This document shows positions 54,504 through 63,789 of a stretch of DNA of 64,000 bases, in pieces. Within the stretch, counting starts at the first letter, position 1. Each line of letters begins with the position of its first letter. The translations under genes and the position numbers were made by a program. Source of the DNA: Ketobacter sp964016105 (GTDB lineage: Bacteria > Pseudomonadota > Gammaproteobacteria > Pseudomonadales > Ketobacteraceae); the NCBI GenBank assembly GCA_964016105.1, contig CAXHEX010000002.1, positions 186,001 to 250,000 on the forward strand. The letters are read 5' to 3'. The notes beneath the pieces were generated by a model. The model was not told the origin of the DNA. It saw only the letters and a list, made by a program, of their open reading frames with translations, and made no database searches.

Positions 54504-55879
54504 CGGATATCAAGAGTAATCAATTTACCCATCTTGCCCACAGAGCACTGCACGACCAGCCACTGCAAACCGCTCTGGGGCGAGCAAAGAGCGGCTTTAT
54601 CAATAAACGTTTGAAAGCCATTAAACTGGTTGATGATTTCGAAGCGCTAAAAAGCCGGGCTCAACAAGCCAAACAAAATGCGTTGGCAAACCTGCCCGTT
54701 CTACTAACCCGGTTCGAAAAGGAACTGCAAGCTCAAGGCGGACAACTGCACTGGGCTGAAACACCGGAACAGATGAATCAACTGGTTCTGGAAATTTGCC
54801 AAAAACAAAACGCCAAGCGGGTTATTAAGGGCAAATCCATGATTAGCGAAGAAACGCAACTAAATTCGTTTCTTGAGCAACATGGATTAGAATTGGTGGA
54901 GTCAGATTTAGGGGAATACATTATTCAACTGGCAAAGGAACCTCCGAGCCACATAATTGCACCAGCAGTTCATAAGACCCGTCAGCAGGTGGCGGAATTA
55001 TTTGAACAAAACCATGCATTGGGTAAAAGGGATCTTGAATCCATACCGGGATTAGTGGAAGAAGCCAGACAGGTACTGCGAAACCAATTCCTCTCAGCGG
55101 ATGTAGGTATTACTGGAGCCAATCTTTTAGTGGCGGAGTCAGGTTCAGTGGTATTAGTCACCAATGAAGGTAATGGAGATCTGGCAGCCACCCTCCCCTC
55201 TACCCATATTGTCACCACCAGCATTGAAAAAGTAGTTGAGAACTTAGAAGATGCTAATTCCATACTGGAGGTACTGGGCAGGAGTGCAACCGGACAGTGG
55301 CTTAGCACTTACACCAGTTTTTTTTCTGGCCCAAAGAAAAATGCTGACCTGGATGGCCCCAAACAATTCCATGTAGTGGTGCTGGATAATGGCCGTAGCC
55401 AGTTGATGGGAACCGAATATGAACCCATGCTTCAGTGCATTAAATGCGGCGCCTGTTTAAATCATTGCCCTGTTTATTCCAACGTGGGAGGCCATGCCTA
55501 CGGTTGGGTTTATCCAGGCCCAATGGGTTCCGTTTTAACACCATTGTTACAGGGTACCCATCAAGCCACACCGCTACCCAATGCCTCCAGTTTTTGTGGC
55601 CGCTGTGAAGAAGTCTGCCCAATGGGAATACCCTTACCCAATTTATTACGTCGACTGCGCCAACAGCAACACCAAGAAAAACTGGAATCAAAAAGTTGGC
55701 GCTGGGGACTGGATATCTACACGCGTCTTTGTTCTAAACCAGACGGCTACAGAAAAATAATGCAGTGGGTGACCCGGGTTCTGTGGTTAATAAAACCCAT
55801 TCTACCAAAAGGATTTTTATTGAAGCCAAGTGGACCGGATACGTTCCTAGAAAGCTGGCGCAAGGCTAATCGGCCATGA
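54500..55879 (+). CDS. lutB: LutB-like iron-sulfur protein
   Basis: This 459-residue protein has an N-terminal LUD domain with VIKGKSMISEE and a two-cluster ferredoxin region. The motifs are CIKCGACLNHCPVY and CGRCEEVCPMGIP, each with four cysteines. It starts with GTG at 54500, overlapping the lutA stop. LutB is part of the quinone-linked lactate oxidation complex. The lutABC order is standard. Confidence 0.93.
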   Translation: MTDIKSNQFTHLAHRALHDQPLQTALGRAKSGFINKRLKAIKLVDDFEALKSRAQQAKQNALANLPVLLTRFEKELQAQGGQLHWAETPEQMNQLVLEICQKQNAKRVIKGKSMISEETQLNSFLEQHGLELVESDLGEYIIQLAKEPPSHIIAPAVHKTRQQVAELFEQNHALGKRDLESIPGLVEEARQVLRNQFLSADVGITGANLLVAESGSVVLVTNEGNGDLAATLPSTHIVTTSIEKVVENLEDANSILEVLGRSATGQWLSTYTSFFSGPKKNADLDGPKQFHVVVLDNGRSQLMGTEYEPMLQCIKCGACLNHCPVYSNVGGHAYGWVYPGPMGSVLTPLLQGTHQATPLPNASSFCGRCEEVCPMGIPLPNLLRRLRQQQHQEKLESKSWRWGLDIYTRLCSKPDGYRKIMQWVTRVLWLIKPILPKGFLLKPSGPDTFLESWRKANRP

Positions 55880-56490
55880 ACTCTGATCCGAAACAACGCA
55901 TCTTAGACCGCCTCACCCTCAAATCCAGTGGTTTTGCTCGCTCTTCGGTAGCTGCATCGAACCGCGTTGAAATTGGGGACCCTATACAATTTGCCAACAA
56001 CGCAGCAGTGAATGAATGTAGAGTATTACAAGCCAGTAGCCTGGATAGCGCTTTGGCCACCTTGGCGGAATTAGCGCTGCAAGAAAAATGGCCCACGCCC
56101 ATTGGGGTAGCCCCTTCATTACAACCCCATTGGCCGCAAACAACCTTATCGGCAGACTTCGGTTCCAATCACGGCGAGAAATATGCCTGTATCAGCCAGG
56201 CTTATGCTGGACTGGAAGACACCGGCAGCCTGGTATTGCTTTCTTCACCGCAATCACCCACGCTGCTTAATTTTCTTTCCACCTTCCATGTGGTATTGCT
56301 GGCCAGAAAAAGAATTCTAAAAAACAAATCGGCTTTGTGGCCCCTACTAAGGCAGGAGATACCCCACATGCCCCGCTCAATCAATATTATCACCGGACCA
56401 TCCAGAACAGCAGACATTGAACAGACCATACAACTGGGAGCCCATGGGCCCAAATATCTCACCGTGGTCCTATACGATGATCATTCCTGA
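55876..56490 (+). CDS. lutC: LutC-like LUD domain protein
   Basis: This 204-residue protein is the last gene of the lut operon. It has a LUD domain with AYAGLEDTGSLVLLSSP and a NIITGPSRTADIEQTIQLGAHGP, the typical LutC region. The start overlaps the lutB stop (ATGA). Its end overlaps the convergent gene by 10 bases. No lactate permease or regulator is next to it. Confidence 0.9.
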   Translation: MNSDPKQRILDRLTLKSSGFARSSVAASNRVEIGDPIQFANNAAVNECRVLQASSLDSALATLAELALQEKWPTPIGVAPSLQPHWPQTTLSADFGSNHGEKYACISQAYAGLEDTGSLVLLSSPQSPTLLNFLSTFHVVLLARKRILKNKSALWPLLRQEIPHMPRSINIITGPSRTADIEQTIQLGAHGPKYLTVVLYDDHS

Positions 56491-57776
56491 ATCCGCACAT
56501 CACTAATGTGGCGACGTCGAATCAGCATGGCCATACTGCCGCCACCCATACGAATAGAAAGAGAGACGTTGTAGCGATCAACACTTTTTATTGTTCCTTC
56601 CCTCACCTTGCCATCTTTGGTAGTCAAGATCACATGCTCTCCTACTACGGACTCTAGTTCACCAAGATCGACCGAAGTGGTCTGGGAGGCTTCTATTTGG
56701 CGTCCAATGGATGCGGTGGGGGCTTGGGTCATGGCTCTTAAGGCTGCAATTAAATCTCGAACAGGAGTATGTTCAACCGCCCAACCAAATTCCCCTTTGA
56801 AGAGTCTCAATTCAATGTTCTGGTCACTACCATCTACCAAAGTAATATGGGCAAGAGTACGCCCACTGGCATCCGCCAAGCCGGTTTGAAAATAAGTATC
56901 GTTAAACATTTTCACTTCAACCAACGAAGATCCCAATTTGTTAGCAAGATATTTTTCTGCTACGTATTCAATGGTGTCATTGGAATCATAATTACGATCT
57001 ACTCCATCATGCTCCCAAACCAAATCCCGCTTCTGAGCAACAAAATGACCCGCCAAATAACTTTTCTGGCCATCGGGTAGTTTTAAGTTTACAAAACCGT
57101 CATATTCAGACTCATTGATCTTCTCGACTTTCAGCTCAAGCCAAAAACCATAGTTATAGCTTGTGGCTGAAGGTTTAACATTCTTTTCTGATTTGGTGTG
57201 AACTATAACCGTGGGCAAATCCGCGGATTCGGGAGTAGTAACCAGCTCAATATTGTCTGGATTAGGAATGTCCGAATTCGCTAGATCGATGGCTATTTCC
57301 GTTGCTCCCCCAAACCCAGACAATGACTTAAACCGCAGAATGTTGTGGTTAAATACCACCTGTTTAACTTTGACCCTGATTCCATTTAGTCGAGCCACAG
57401 TACGCTTCTCCCGTGCGAAAGATTGCTCAAGTTCGGCATCTGTGGCATAGGGCAAAGTATTAATAGCCAACGGGGTATTTGAAAAAGCAGGAGCGACCCA
57501 GTCACGAAACTGAGCTAATCGTGTTTGGTCAAACTCGAAAGGATAGGTTCTAACATAGAGCACAGTGAACAGCACCACTGCCATGAAGCCCACTCCGTGG
57601 AATAATGCCTGGAGTCGGTATTTGGGGGCAAAAATAGCGTAAAAAGCGATACAACTGGGGGGAAACAGCAAGCCCAGAGCAACCCAAAGATTCGATATGG
57701 CAAAAGCCAGTCTGAAATAATTAACGCTAAGTGCCAAAAAGACCATGGTCGCTAGGACCAAAAACAAGCTTTCCAT
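56481..57776 (-). CDS. Unrecognised membrane protein with Sm/SH3-like C-terminus
   Basis: I do not recognise this 431-residue protein as a whole. The first ~85 residues have three hydrophobic segments. The rest is soluble, without cysteines of note, and contains a long beta-rich region. The last ~60 residues, GEHVILTTKDGKVREGTIKSV onward, look like a small SH3/Sm-type barrel. It starts near a thioesterase pair and ends inside lutC. The ATG at 57776 is the only good start. Confidence 0.75.
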   Translation of the reverse strand: MESLFLVLATMVFLALSVNYFRLAFAISNLWVALGLLFPPSCIAFYAIFAPKYRLQALFHGVGFMAVVLFTVLYVRTYPFEFDQTRLAQFRDWVAPAFSNTPLAINTLPYATDAELEQSFAREKRTVARLNGIRVKVKQVVFNHNILRFKSLSGFGGATEIAIDLANSDIPNPDNIELVTTPESADLPTVIVHTKSEKNVKPSATSYNYGFWLELKVEKINESEYDGFVNLKLPDGQKSYLAGHFVAQKRDLVWEHDGVDRNYDSNDTIEYVAEKYLANKLGSSLVEVKMFNDTYFQTGLADASGRTLAHITLVDGSDQNIELRLFKGEFGWAVEHTPVRDLIAALRAMTQAPTASIGRQIEASQTTSVDLGELESVVGEHVILTTKDGKVREGTIKSVDRYNVSLSIRMGGGSMAMLIRRRHISDVRIQE

Positions 57777-57834
57777 AATTCCATTTTCTTGGCCGGATGA
57801 TGTTTAAGAGTCCATTATTCTACAACAATCTGGC

Positions 57835-58269
57835 TTAGAGCAATAAATTGGCCCGAGCAGTGGCAATGGGCTGCTCTTTCTTGTCCTGCCAAGCACTAAC
57901 CTGAATATTGGCCAATCTTCGCCCCACCCGCAAAGCCCGGCACTGGGCGAAACTATCCCGATAATGACCGGCACTCAAATAATCAATGGAGAGATCAACC
58001 ACCTTAGGAAACTTAGGTTGTTCAGCAATCATCAAGACAAACAATATCGCCGACTGCTCTATAAACCCACCCAGAACACCACCATGGATGGCGGGCAGTG
58101 TTGGATTTCCAATGTTGTCTTCATTGGCGGGAAGGGTAAAGATTATCTCATCCCCTGCTTTCATACAGCCCATGCCTATGGTACGGGCATAGGGTACCCA
58201 GTTCACCAACACATCAAAATTATTACTGTCTTTGCATTCCTGAACAATGCTTTTAATGTCCATGGTCAT
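57835..58269 (-). CDS. PaaI-like hotdog thioesterase
   Basis: This 144-residue hotdog protein has AIHGGVLGGFIEQSA, the PaaI-type HGG motif, and LSIDYLSAG in the second half. It is likely a thioesterase for acyl-CoA or aryl-CoA, with substrate unknown. Its start overlaps the stop of a similar gene (ATGA), so the two are translationally coupled. The 5' end has ATG at 58269 and also at 58263. Confidence 0.88.
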   Translation of the reverse strand: MTMDIKSIVQECKDSNNFDVLVNWVPYARTIGMGCMKAGDEIIFTLPANEDNIGNPTLPAIHGGVLGGFIEQSAILFVLMIAEQPKFPKVVDLSIDYLSAGHYRDSFAQCRALRVGRRLANIQVSAWQDKKEQPIATARANLLL

Positions 58270-58757
58270 TGATTTGAATTTCCTTTATCCGACCAAATAG
58301 ATGTTCCTAAACCCATGCGAATAAAATTTGCAACGCAATGGGCAATGGGGTTATCTCGATCACCATCTTGATAAGCAACACCGCGGGTGAATACCACACT
58401 TTTAGTAACACGGTAAGCTGACACAAAAGCAAACACGTCTTTGTGTGGTTGCGCCGGCTTCATGTAATCTATGCGCAAATCAATGGTGGGTGTGATATCA
58501 AAATCCGGTGCCAACGCCTGCGCTACCGCCATTCCACAGGATTGATCAAGCAGGCTGGTAATGGCACCACCGTGGATAACACCGGTTTCGGGATTACCTA
58601 CGATTTTATCTGAGTAGGGCAATTTCACCACCAAGCCGTCATCATCAATGGAATCAATTGTAATTCCCAATATTGAGCTATGCTTGATCTCATTTAAAAA
58701 GATGTTCAGCCCACGCTCTAAATCCGAGTTCTTGTCTGTTATCCTTGATTCGCTCAT
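58266..58757 (-). CDS. PaaI-like hotdog thioesterase
   Basis: This 163-residue protein has VIHGGAITSLLDQSCGMAV and DLRIDYMKPA, the same hotdog pattern as the next gene, so it is likely a tandem duplicate that has diverged. Cluster partners of this type often form hetero-oligomers or act on different chain lengths; here that is inference. It is divergent from the DMT permease. Confidence 0.88.
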   Translation of the reverse strand: MSESRITDKNSDLERGLNIFLNEIKHSSILGITIDSIDDDGLVVKLPYSDKIVGNPETGVIHGGAITSLLDQSCGMAVAQALAPDFDITPTIDLRIDYMKPAQPHKDVFAFVSAYRVTKSVVFTRGVAYQDGDRDNPIAHCVANFIRMGLGTSIWSDKGNSNQ

Positions 58758-58797
58758 TGCGTTGTTACCGCCCTTTTAAATTCGACCAGTTTTTTTA

Positions 58798-59667
58798 ATG
58801 CCTAATCGTCGCCAGAATCTTAACCACGCCGTCGCATTCGCCCTGCTGACCTCACTGGTAGCAAGTATCGCTGCAGCCACAACAAAATACCTGACGGTTT
58901 ACTTAAACGTGGGACTAATAGTCTTCATTCAGTACAGCATATGCCTTATTACTTTACTACCCTGGGTACTCAAAACCGGTAAACCGGCCCTAGCCACAAA
59001 ACACCCCTACCTCCATCTTGTTCGGGGTCTGGCCGGGTGGTTCTGTTTTTATACATACTATTTGGCCATTCGCGAAATACCCTTGGTAGACGCCTCATTA
59101 TTAAGGAATACGGCACCCATTTGCGTACCCTTTTTTATGTTTCTTTTTTTCCGAGTTAAATTGGAAGCAGTAAGAGCAGCCGGCATCGCCATAGGCTTTG
59201 CCGGTGTGATGATGATACTGCAACCCAAAGGGGAAAACCTGAGTACCTGGCACGCCGTGGGCTTTTTGTCTGGCCTGACTTTGGCACTGTCTATGATATT
59301 CACAAGGGAATTAACAGCTTACGAGCCATCCAACCGTATTCTGTTCTACTACTTCTTCATATCCAGCCTATGTAGCCTACCTTTGGCCATAATGGACTAC
59401 ACACCCATCCCCATGCACACGGTGCCCGCCCTGATTTTTGTGGGACTATCCATATTTCTTACCATGAAGCTTTATAATCTGGCGTACAGCAACGGTCCGG
59501 CCAATCTGCTGGCACCTTTTACCTACTTTGGCGTGGTGTTTGCGGGGTTGTTTGGATGGCTGTTCTGGGGACACGCTCCCGACAGCAAAGCCATAACCGG
59601 CATCGCACTTGTGATGGTTGGCGGCTGCGTAACCCTGATGTTGAAAAAACGAGCACCTGATCATTAA
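58798..59667 (+). CDS. DMT superfamily (EamA) permease
   Basis: This 289-residue protein has about ten hydrophobic segments and two EamA repeats. The first has LVRGLAGWFCFYTYYLAIREIPLVDASLLRNTAPI, the RhaT/YedA-like pattern. It likely exports or imports a small metabolite; the substrate is unknown. No linked enzyme is visible. Confidence 0.9.
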   Translation: MPNRRQNLNHAVAFALLTSLVASIAAATTKYLTVYLNVGLIVFIQYSICLITLLPWVLKTGKPALATKHPYLHLVRGLAGWFCFYTYYLAIREIPLVDASLLRNTAPICVPFFMFLFFRVKLEAVRAAGIAIGFAGVMMILQPKGENLSTWHAVGFLSGLTLALSMIFTRELTAYEPSNRILFYYFFISSLCSLPLAIMDYTPIPMHTVPALIFVGLSIFLTMKLYNLAYSNGPANLLAPFTYFGVVFAGLFGWLFWGHAPDSKAITGIALVMVGGCVTLMLKKRAPDH

Positions 59668-59817
59668 ACGATCACGGCTTTCCCTACCCCTTAGAACCAC
59701 ATAAGCCCTTGTAAATTTTGCAAAATTTTCAATCCCAGTTACACTGATATACTGTGCTTTTAACAATCAATCCGCGGAATCAACACTTGATACTCCACCA
59801 TCGTTGCCAGGGAAGAA

Positions 59818-60399
59818 ATGCAGTTGAGTTATGGTTTGATGCAGAATGCAGTGTGCTGGCCCAGGGCTTATCTCCTATGCCTCATTCTGTTCATTCCCGA
59901 AAATACCTACGCCAATCTACCCAGTGAATATGATGTAAAACTGGCCTATTTATACAACTTCACTCGCTTTGTGGACTGGCCGAAATCCGCATTTGACCGC
60001 TCTGACTCGCCCTACTCCATTTGTATAATGGGACGCATACCCTCCTACAGCGCTGCCAAGAAGCTAGAACAGAAACAATCCAGAAATCGCCCCATAGACG
60101 TCACTGTCATTACCTCTGAACAACCCACTCACAGCTGCCACTTGCTATACATTACGAAATCCGTCAAATATGCTAGATTTTCCAGTAGGGTTAAGGGGAT
60201 AGATAACACCACTGTTACGGTGGGCGAAACCCCGGGATTTGCTAAACATGGTGGCGAAATCGGGTTTGTTATGGACAACAGAAACCATGTAAAAATCGAG
60301 GTAAATGTAAGCAACGCACTAGCAAAGGGCATCGAGATTCGGGCTAAACTCCTTGAAGTCGCGAGCAAAATCTACCGTAATGAGAATCGTAACAAATGA
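59818..60399 (+). CDS. yfiR: YfiR-family periplasmic protein (DUF4154)
   Basis: This 193-residue protein has a signal peptide (about 1-32, ending near TYA). The DUF4154 domain opens EYDVKLAYLYNFTRFVDWP, with IGFVMDNRNHVKIEVNVSNA later, the YfiR signature. In Pseudomonas YfiR binds and represses the diguanylate cyclase YfiN. The gene overlaps the next one by ATGA, so the pair is coupled. Cysteine pairs at 69 and 108-ish may form a disulfide as in YfiR; positions are approximate. AGGGA precedes the ATG. Confidence 0.9.
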   Translation: MQLSYGLMQNAVCWPRAYLLCLILFIPENTYANLPSEYDVKLAYLYNFTRFVDWPKSAFDRSDSPYSICIMGRIPSYSAAKKLEQKQSRNRPIDVTVITSEQPTHSCHLLYITKSVKYARFSSRVKGIDNTTVTVGETPGFAKHGGEIGFVMDNRNHVKIEVNVSNALAKGIEIRAKLLEVASKIYRNENRNK

Positions 60400-62798
60400 C
60401 TATCCTAAAACGGCTATCATTGCGGTTTAAAACCATCATGATCGCCATGGTAACCAGCGCCCTTGCGCTTACGGTTTCTGGTGTGTTCTTTTCACTTTAC
60501 GATTATCAGCTCGCCCACGCCAAAGCAGAACAAGAATTCGACGTCATCGCCACTATACTTGCGGACAGAAGCACAGCCGCCCTAGCATTCTATGACCAAG
60601 AACTGGCTCGGGAAAATTTGAACGCCTTAAACGCCCGCGCAGCCATATCTCTGGGTTGCCTGTACAATGCTGAGGGCGCATTATTTGCTTCCTTTGACCG
60701 TGACAGCTATCAGTCCCTGCAGTGCGCAAACCAACTCTCTGGGAATACGGCCTATGCAGATGGACGATTTTTAGAGATACGACAACAAGTCATCTTGGAC
60801 GAGACCGTTATTGGCACTTTATACCTGCTGGCCGATCAGGGAGATTTGAGGGAAACGGTATTTCTCCACCTGATCACCAGCGTTATTATAATCGCTATAA
60901 CACTCTTCATTACATTTTTGCTGGCAGTGAAACTGCAGTCCTTCGTTACCACTCCCTTAAGGCGACTTCAGGATACCGTAATTAAGATTCGCCAGTCCGA
61001 TAACTACTCCCTGAGAGCGGAAAAATCCACTGAAGACGAACTGGGGGATTTGGTGGATGCATTCAATGGCATGGTTGCGAAAATAGAAAACGATAATTTA
61101 GCGCTGCGGGATAGCGAAGAAAGATTTCGCACGCTCACCGCATCATCACCAGTTGGCGTTTTTCAAACCGATGAAGATGGACAATATATCTATGTTAACG
61201 CTCGCTGGCGTGAAATAACCAATATTTACGATATTCATCTAACCCAAGAGGCATGGATTAAAACTCTGCACCCAGAACAACGCTATCAAGTATTGTCAGG
61301 CTGGCGCGAATGTCTATCAAAAGGCGAAGAGTTTCGAATGGAATATCGGTTACTACGCGACGATGGCGAGGATGTTAACGTAATCTGTCACGCTAAACCC
61401 CTTACCGATGCCAACGGTGAGATTACCGGTTTTCTCGGTAGTCTTTCCGATATTTCTGAATTGAAATCCGTTCAACTGCAATTGGAGCAGTTGGCATTGT
61501 ACGACCCCTTAACCAAGCTGGCGAATCGCCATTTATTCAGAAACCGATTAGAAAAAGCTATCCGCCAATCCCAGCGGGAAAAAACCAGCTTAGCCCTTTT
61601 GTTTCTTGATATTGACCATTTTAAAAAGATAAACGACACCATGGGCCATGATCAGGGTGACGAATTACTAAAAGCAATCGCCCACCGGCTCAGGTTCTGT
61701 ACTCGACCAGGAGACACGGTATCTCGCATGGGGGGCGATGAGTTCACTATTTTAGTACCAGAAATCAAGCACCCCCATGAAGCTGATGCCATAGCTCGTA
61801 AAATACTGGATGTGTTAAAGGTGCCTATCCGTCTTACCGGCGTGGAAGTCATAATTACCAGCAGTATTGGTATTACCATCGGCCTGGAGGACGCTGATGA
61901 TGCGAACTCATTAATGAAAAACGCAGACTTGGCCATGTACCGGGCTAAGGAACAAGGTAGAGACAACTTTCAGTTTTTCTCCAATGAAATGAATGTTGAG
62001 CTAACCCGTCAATTGTCCCTGGAAGGCGAGATAAGGAAGGCTCTTAAAATGGAAGAATTTGAGCTTTATTATCAGCCACAGATCGATCTTAACATCGACA
62101 GACTTGTGGGCTATGAAGCCCTAATCCGGTGGAAGCACCCAGAAAAAGGATACATTGCTCCGGCGGAGTTCATTCCAGTAGCAGAGGATTCAGGCCTGAT
62201 ATTACCCTTGGGAGAGTGGGTGCTAAAGACCGCCTGCCATCACATCAAAGAATTTAATAAAAAGGGACTGCTGTCAAACAATGGCCATATTGCGGTTAAT
62301 CTATCTGCAAGACAATTTCATGCCCCCAATTTGCTAGAAGTAATACGAGAACTCGTGGCCGAAACAGAAATCCAAAGCTCTCAGTTGGAATTGGAAATAA
62401 CTGAAAGCTTGTTGATGGACAATTTGGAATCCAAAATCCATATTCTTCAACACATTAAGAATATGGGAATACGTCTGGCGATTGATGACTTTGGTACCGG
62501 TTACTCCTCACTGAACTACCTTAAGCGGCTTCCCATCGATGTATTAAAAGTGGACCGTTCTTTTGTTATGGATATTCCCGATGACAAGGATGATATGGAA
62601 ATTACCGCCGCGGTAATCGCCATGGCCCACAAGCTGGGCCTATCGGTGGTGGCAGAGGGAGTAGAAAAAGGTGAACAAGCAGAGTTCCTGAAAACGAATC
62701 AATGTGGGTTTGCCCAGGGCTACTATTTCGGTAAACCCATGAGTGTCTCAGATTTATATGAACACATTGGCAGCTCAGAGAAATGGGGTTCCATTTGA
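60396..62798 (+). CDS. YfiN-like CHASE8/HAMP/PAS/GGDEF/EAL c-di-GMP protein
   Basis: This 800-residue protein has an N-terminal membrane helix (13-35) and a CHASE8-like periplasmic domain (about 36-150). The second helix (about 155-178), HAMP (about 180-232) and PAS (about 240-355) follow. Then come GGDEF (365-525) with GGDEF at 446-450 and an intact inhibitory site RPGD at 437-440, and EAL (540-795) with YEALIRW at 573-579 and DDFGTGYSS. All metal-binding elements of the EAL appear intact. Both making and breaking c-di-GMP are thus possible. YfiN normally ends at GGDEF, so the added PAS and EAL are notable. It is coupled to the YfiR-like gene. Confidence 0.93.
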   Translation: MTILKRLSLRFKTIMIAMVTSALALTVSGVFFSLYDYQLAHAKAEQEFDVIATILADRSTAALAFYDQELARENLNALNARAAISLGCLYNAEGALFASFDRDSYQSLQCANQLSGNTAYADGRFLEIRQQVILDETVIGTLYLLADQGDLRETVFLHLITSVIIIAITLFITFLLAVKLQSFVTTPLRRLQDTVIKIRQSDNYSLRAEKSTEDELGDLVDAFNGMVAKIENDNLALRDSEERFRTLTASSPVGVFQTDEDGQYIYVNARWREITNIYDIHLTQEAWIKTLHPEQRYQVLSGWRECLSKGEEFRMEYRLLRDDGEDVNVICHAKPLTDANGEITGFLGSLSDISELKSVQLQLEQLALYDPLTKLANRHLFRNRLEKAIRQSQREKTSLALLFLDIDHFKKINDTMGHDQGDELLKAIAHRLRFCTRPGDTVSRMGGDEFTILVPEIKHPHEADAIARKILDVLKVPIRLTGVEVIITSSIGITIGLEDADDANSLMKNADLAMYRAKEQGRDNFQFFSNEMNVELTRQLSLEGEIRKALKMEEFELYYQPQIDLNIDRLVGYEALIRWKHPEKGYIAPAEFIPVAEDSGLILPLGEWVLKTACHHIKEFNKKGLLSNNGHIAVNLSARQFHAPNLLEVIRELVAETEIQSSQLELEITESLLMDNLESKIHILQHIKNMGIRLAIDDFGTGYSSLNYLKRLPIDVLKVDRSFVMDIPDDKDDMEITAAVIAMAHKLGLSVVAEGVEKGEQAEFLKTNQCGFAQGYYFGKPMSVSDLYEHIGSSEKWGSI

Positions 62799-62826
62799 TA
62801 GATCTGAACTCTTTTTTCTGAGTATG

Positions 62827-63672
62827 CTACAAACGGTTTAAAACTCGACGAATAAACCCTTTATCGTAATCCTGCTCTCTAACAGAAAGCATTTCCCCAA
62901 TTTGATCTTGAATGGCAAACGCCACACGATCACGCAGTTCGAATAGAACTGACTCGTCTTCTGCCTTTCCTGCGTACTGGCTAACGTCAATTCTTTCACC
63001 AATTGAGAAATAGAAACGCTCGGGTTTCGGTAGCATAGTGGGACCGATACCCCGGGTAAGCGGCATAAGTAAATCCCCCCCCCTGATCACACTGTCTTTT
63101 TCCAACAGCCCGGCTTTCTTTAGTAGACCACCAAGCGGAGATTGAAGAATATCTTCGCCATCCACCAAAATATCAAACGCATCATCAGGCCCCACCGCAG
63201 CAAACGGGATAATGTCGTATTTATGTTGAATTGCCATGCGACAGAAACCGGTGCGACGCTTCCATGTCAATTGGTATTGCTCTCCCTTTCGCTTACTGAC
63301 TTCACGGGCGCCCCCAGGGAACACCAGCACATGCTGTCCCTGCTGCATTAACTGGCTGCAATTTTCCCGTGTACCTTCTACTCCTCCAATTTTATCCAAA
63401 AGGTTGCGCCACAAAGGCACGTCATAGTGAGCGTGATCGGCGAGAGATCGGACTAAAATATCCTTGTCTTTATATATCTGGGCTAACAGTAAGGGTACAT
63501 CAATAATCCCGTATAAGGTGTGATTACCAACCAGAAGAGCGGGCTTGGCAGCGACGATATTATCCAGCCCGTAGAATTTTGGACTGAAATACAACCGCAA
63601 TAACTTGGTGTAGGCCCACAGTTGCTCTGAGGTAACAAGCTCTGTCGCAAAGGGCTTGTGTTCATAAGCCAT
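62827..63672 (-). CDS. Lysophospholipid acyltransferase family protein
   Basis: This 281-residue protein has the acyltransferase box VGNHTLYGIID (His51) and VFPGGAREV, typical of the diacylglycerol-acyltransferase-like/PlsC group. It lacks a strict HX4D spacing. No membrane segment is strong, although the family is membrane-associated. It may acylate lysophospholipids or other lipids. It is convergent with the c-di-GMP gene. Confidence 0.88.
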   Translation of the reverse strand: MAYEHKPFATELVTSEQLWAYTKLLRLYFSPKFYGLDNIVAAKPALLVGNHTLYGIIDVPLLLAQIYKDKDILVRSLADHAHYDVPLWRNLLDKIGGVEGTRENCSQLMQQGQHVLVFPGGAREVSKRKGEQYQLTWKRRTGFCRMAIQHKYDIIPFAAVGPDDAFDILVDGEDILQSPLGGLLKKAGLLEKDSVIRGGDLLMPLTRGIGPTMLPKPERFYFSIGERIDVSQYAGKAEDESVLFELRDRVAFAIQDQIGEMLSVREQDYDKGFIRRVLNRL

Positions 63673-63730
63673 AGAAATACCCGAAAAATAGAAGATAAGG
63701 TCAATCTAGCAAAATCAGATAAACAATCAA

Positions 63731-63768
63731 CAAAAAAACCGGTTGCAGTTACCCGCGACCGGCTTTTA
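63731..63768 (-). terminator. Intrinsic terminator after sucD
   Basis: On the minus strand a GCCGGTCGC stem pairs with GCAACCGG, allowing one G-T pair, and is followed by a seven-T run. It lies 22 bases past the sucD stop. Confidence 0.75.
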
Positions 63769-63789
63769 TTGAAAGCTAAGGAGGTGGTT

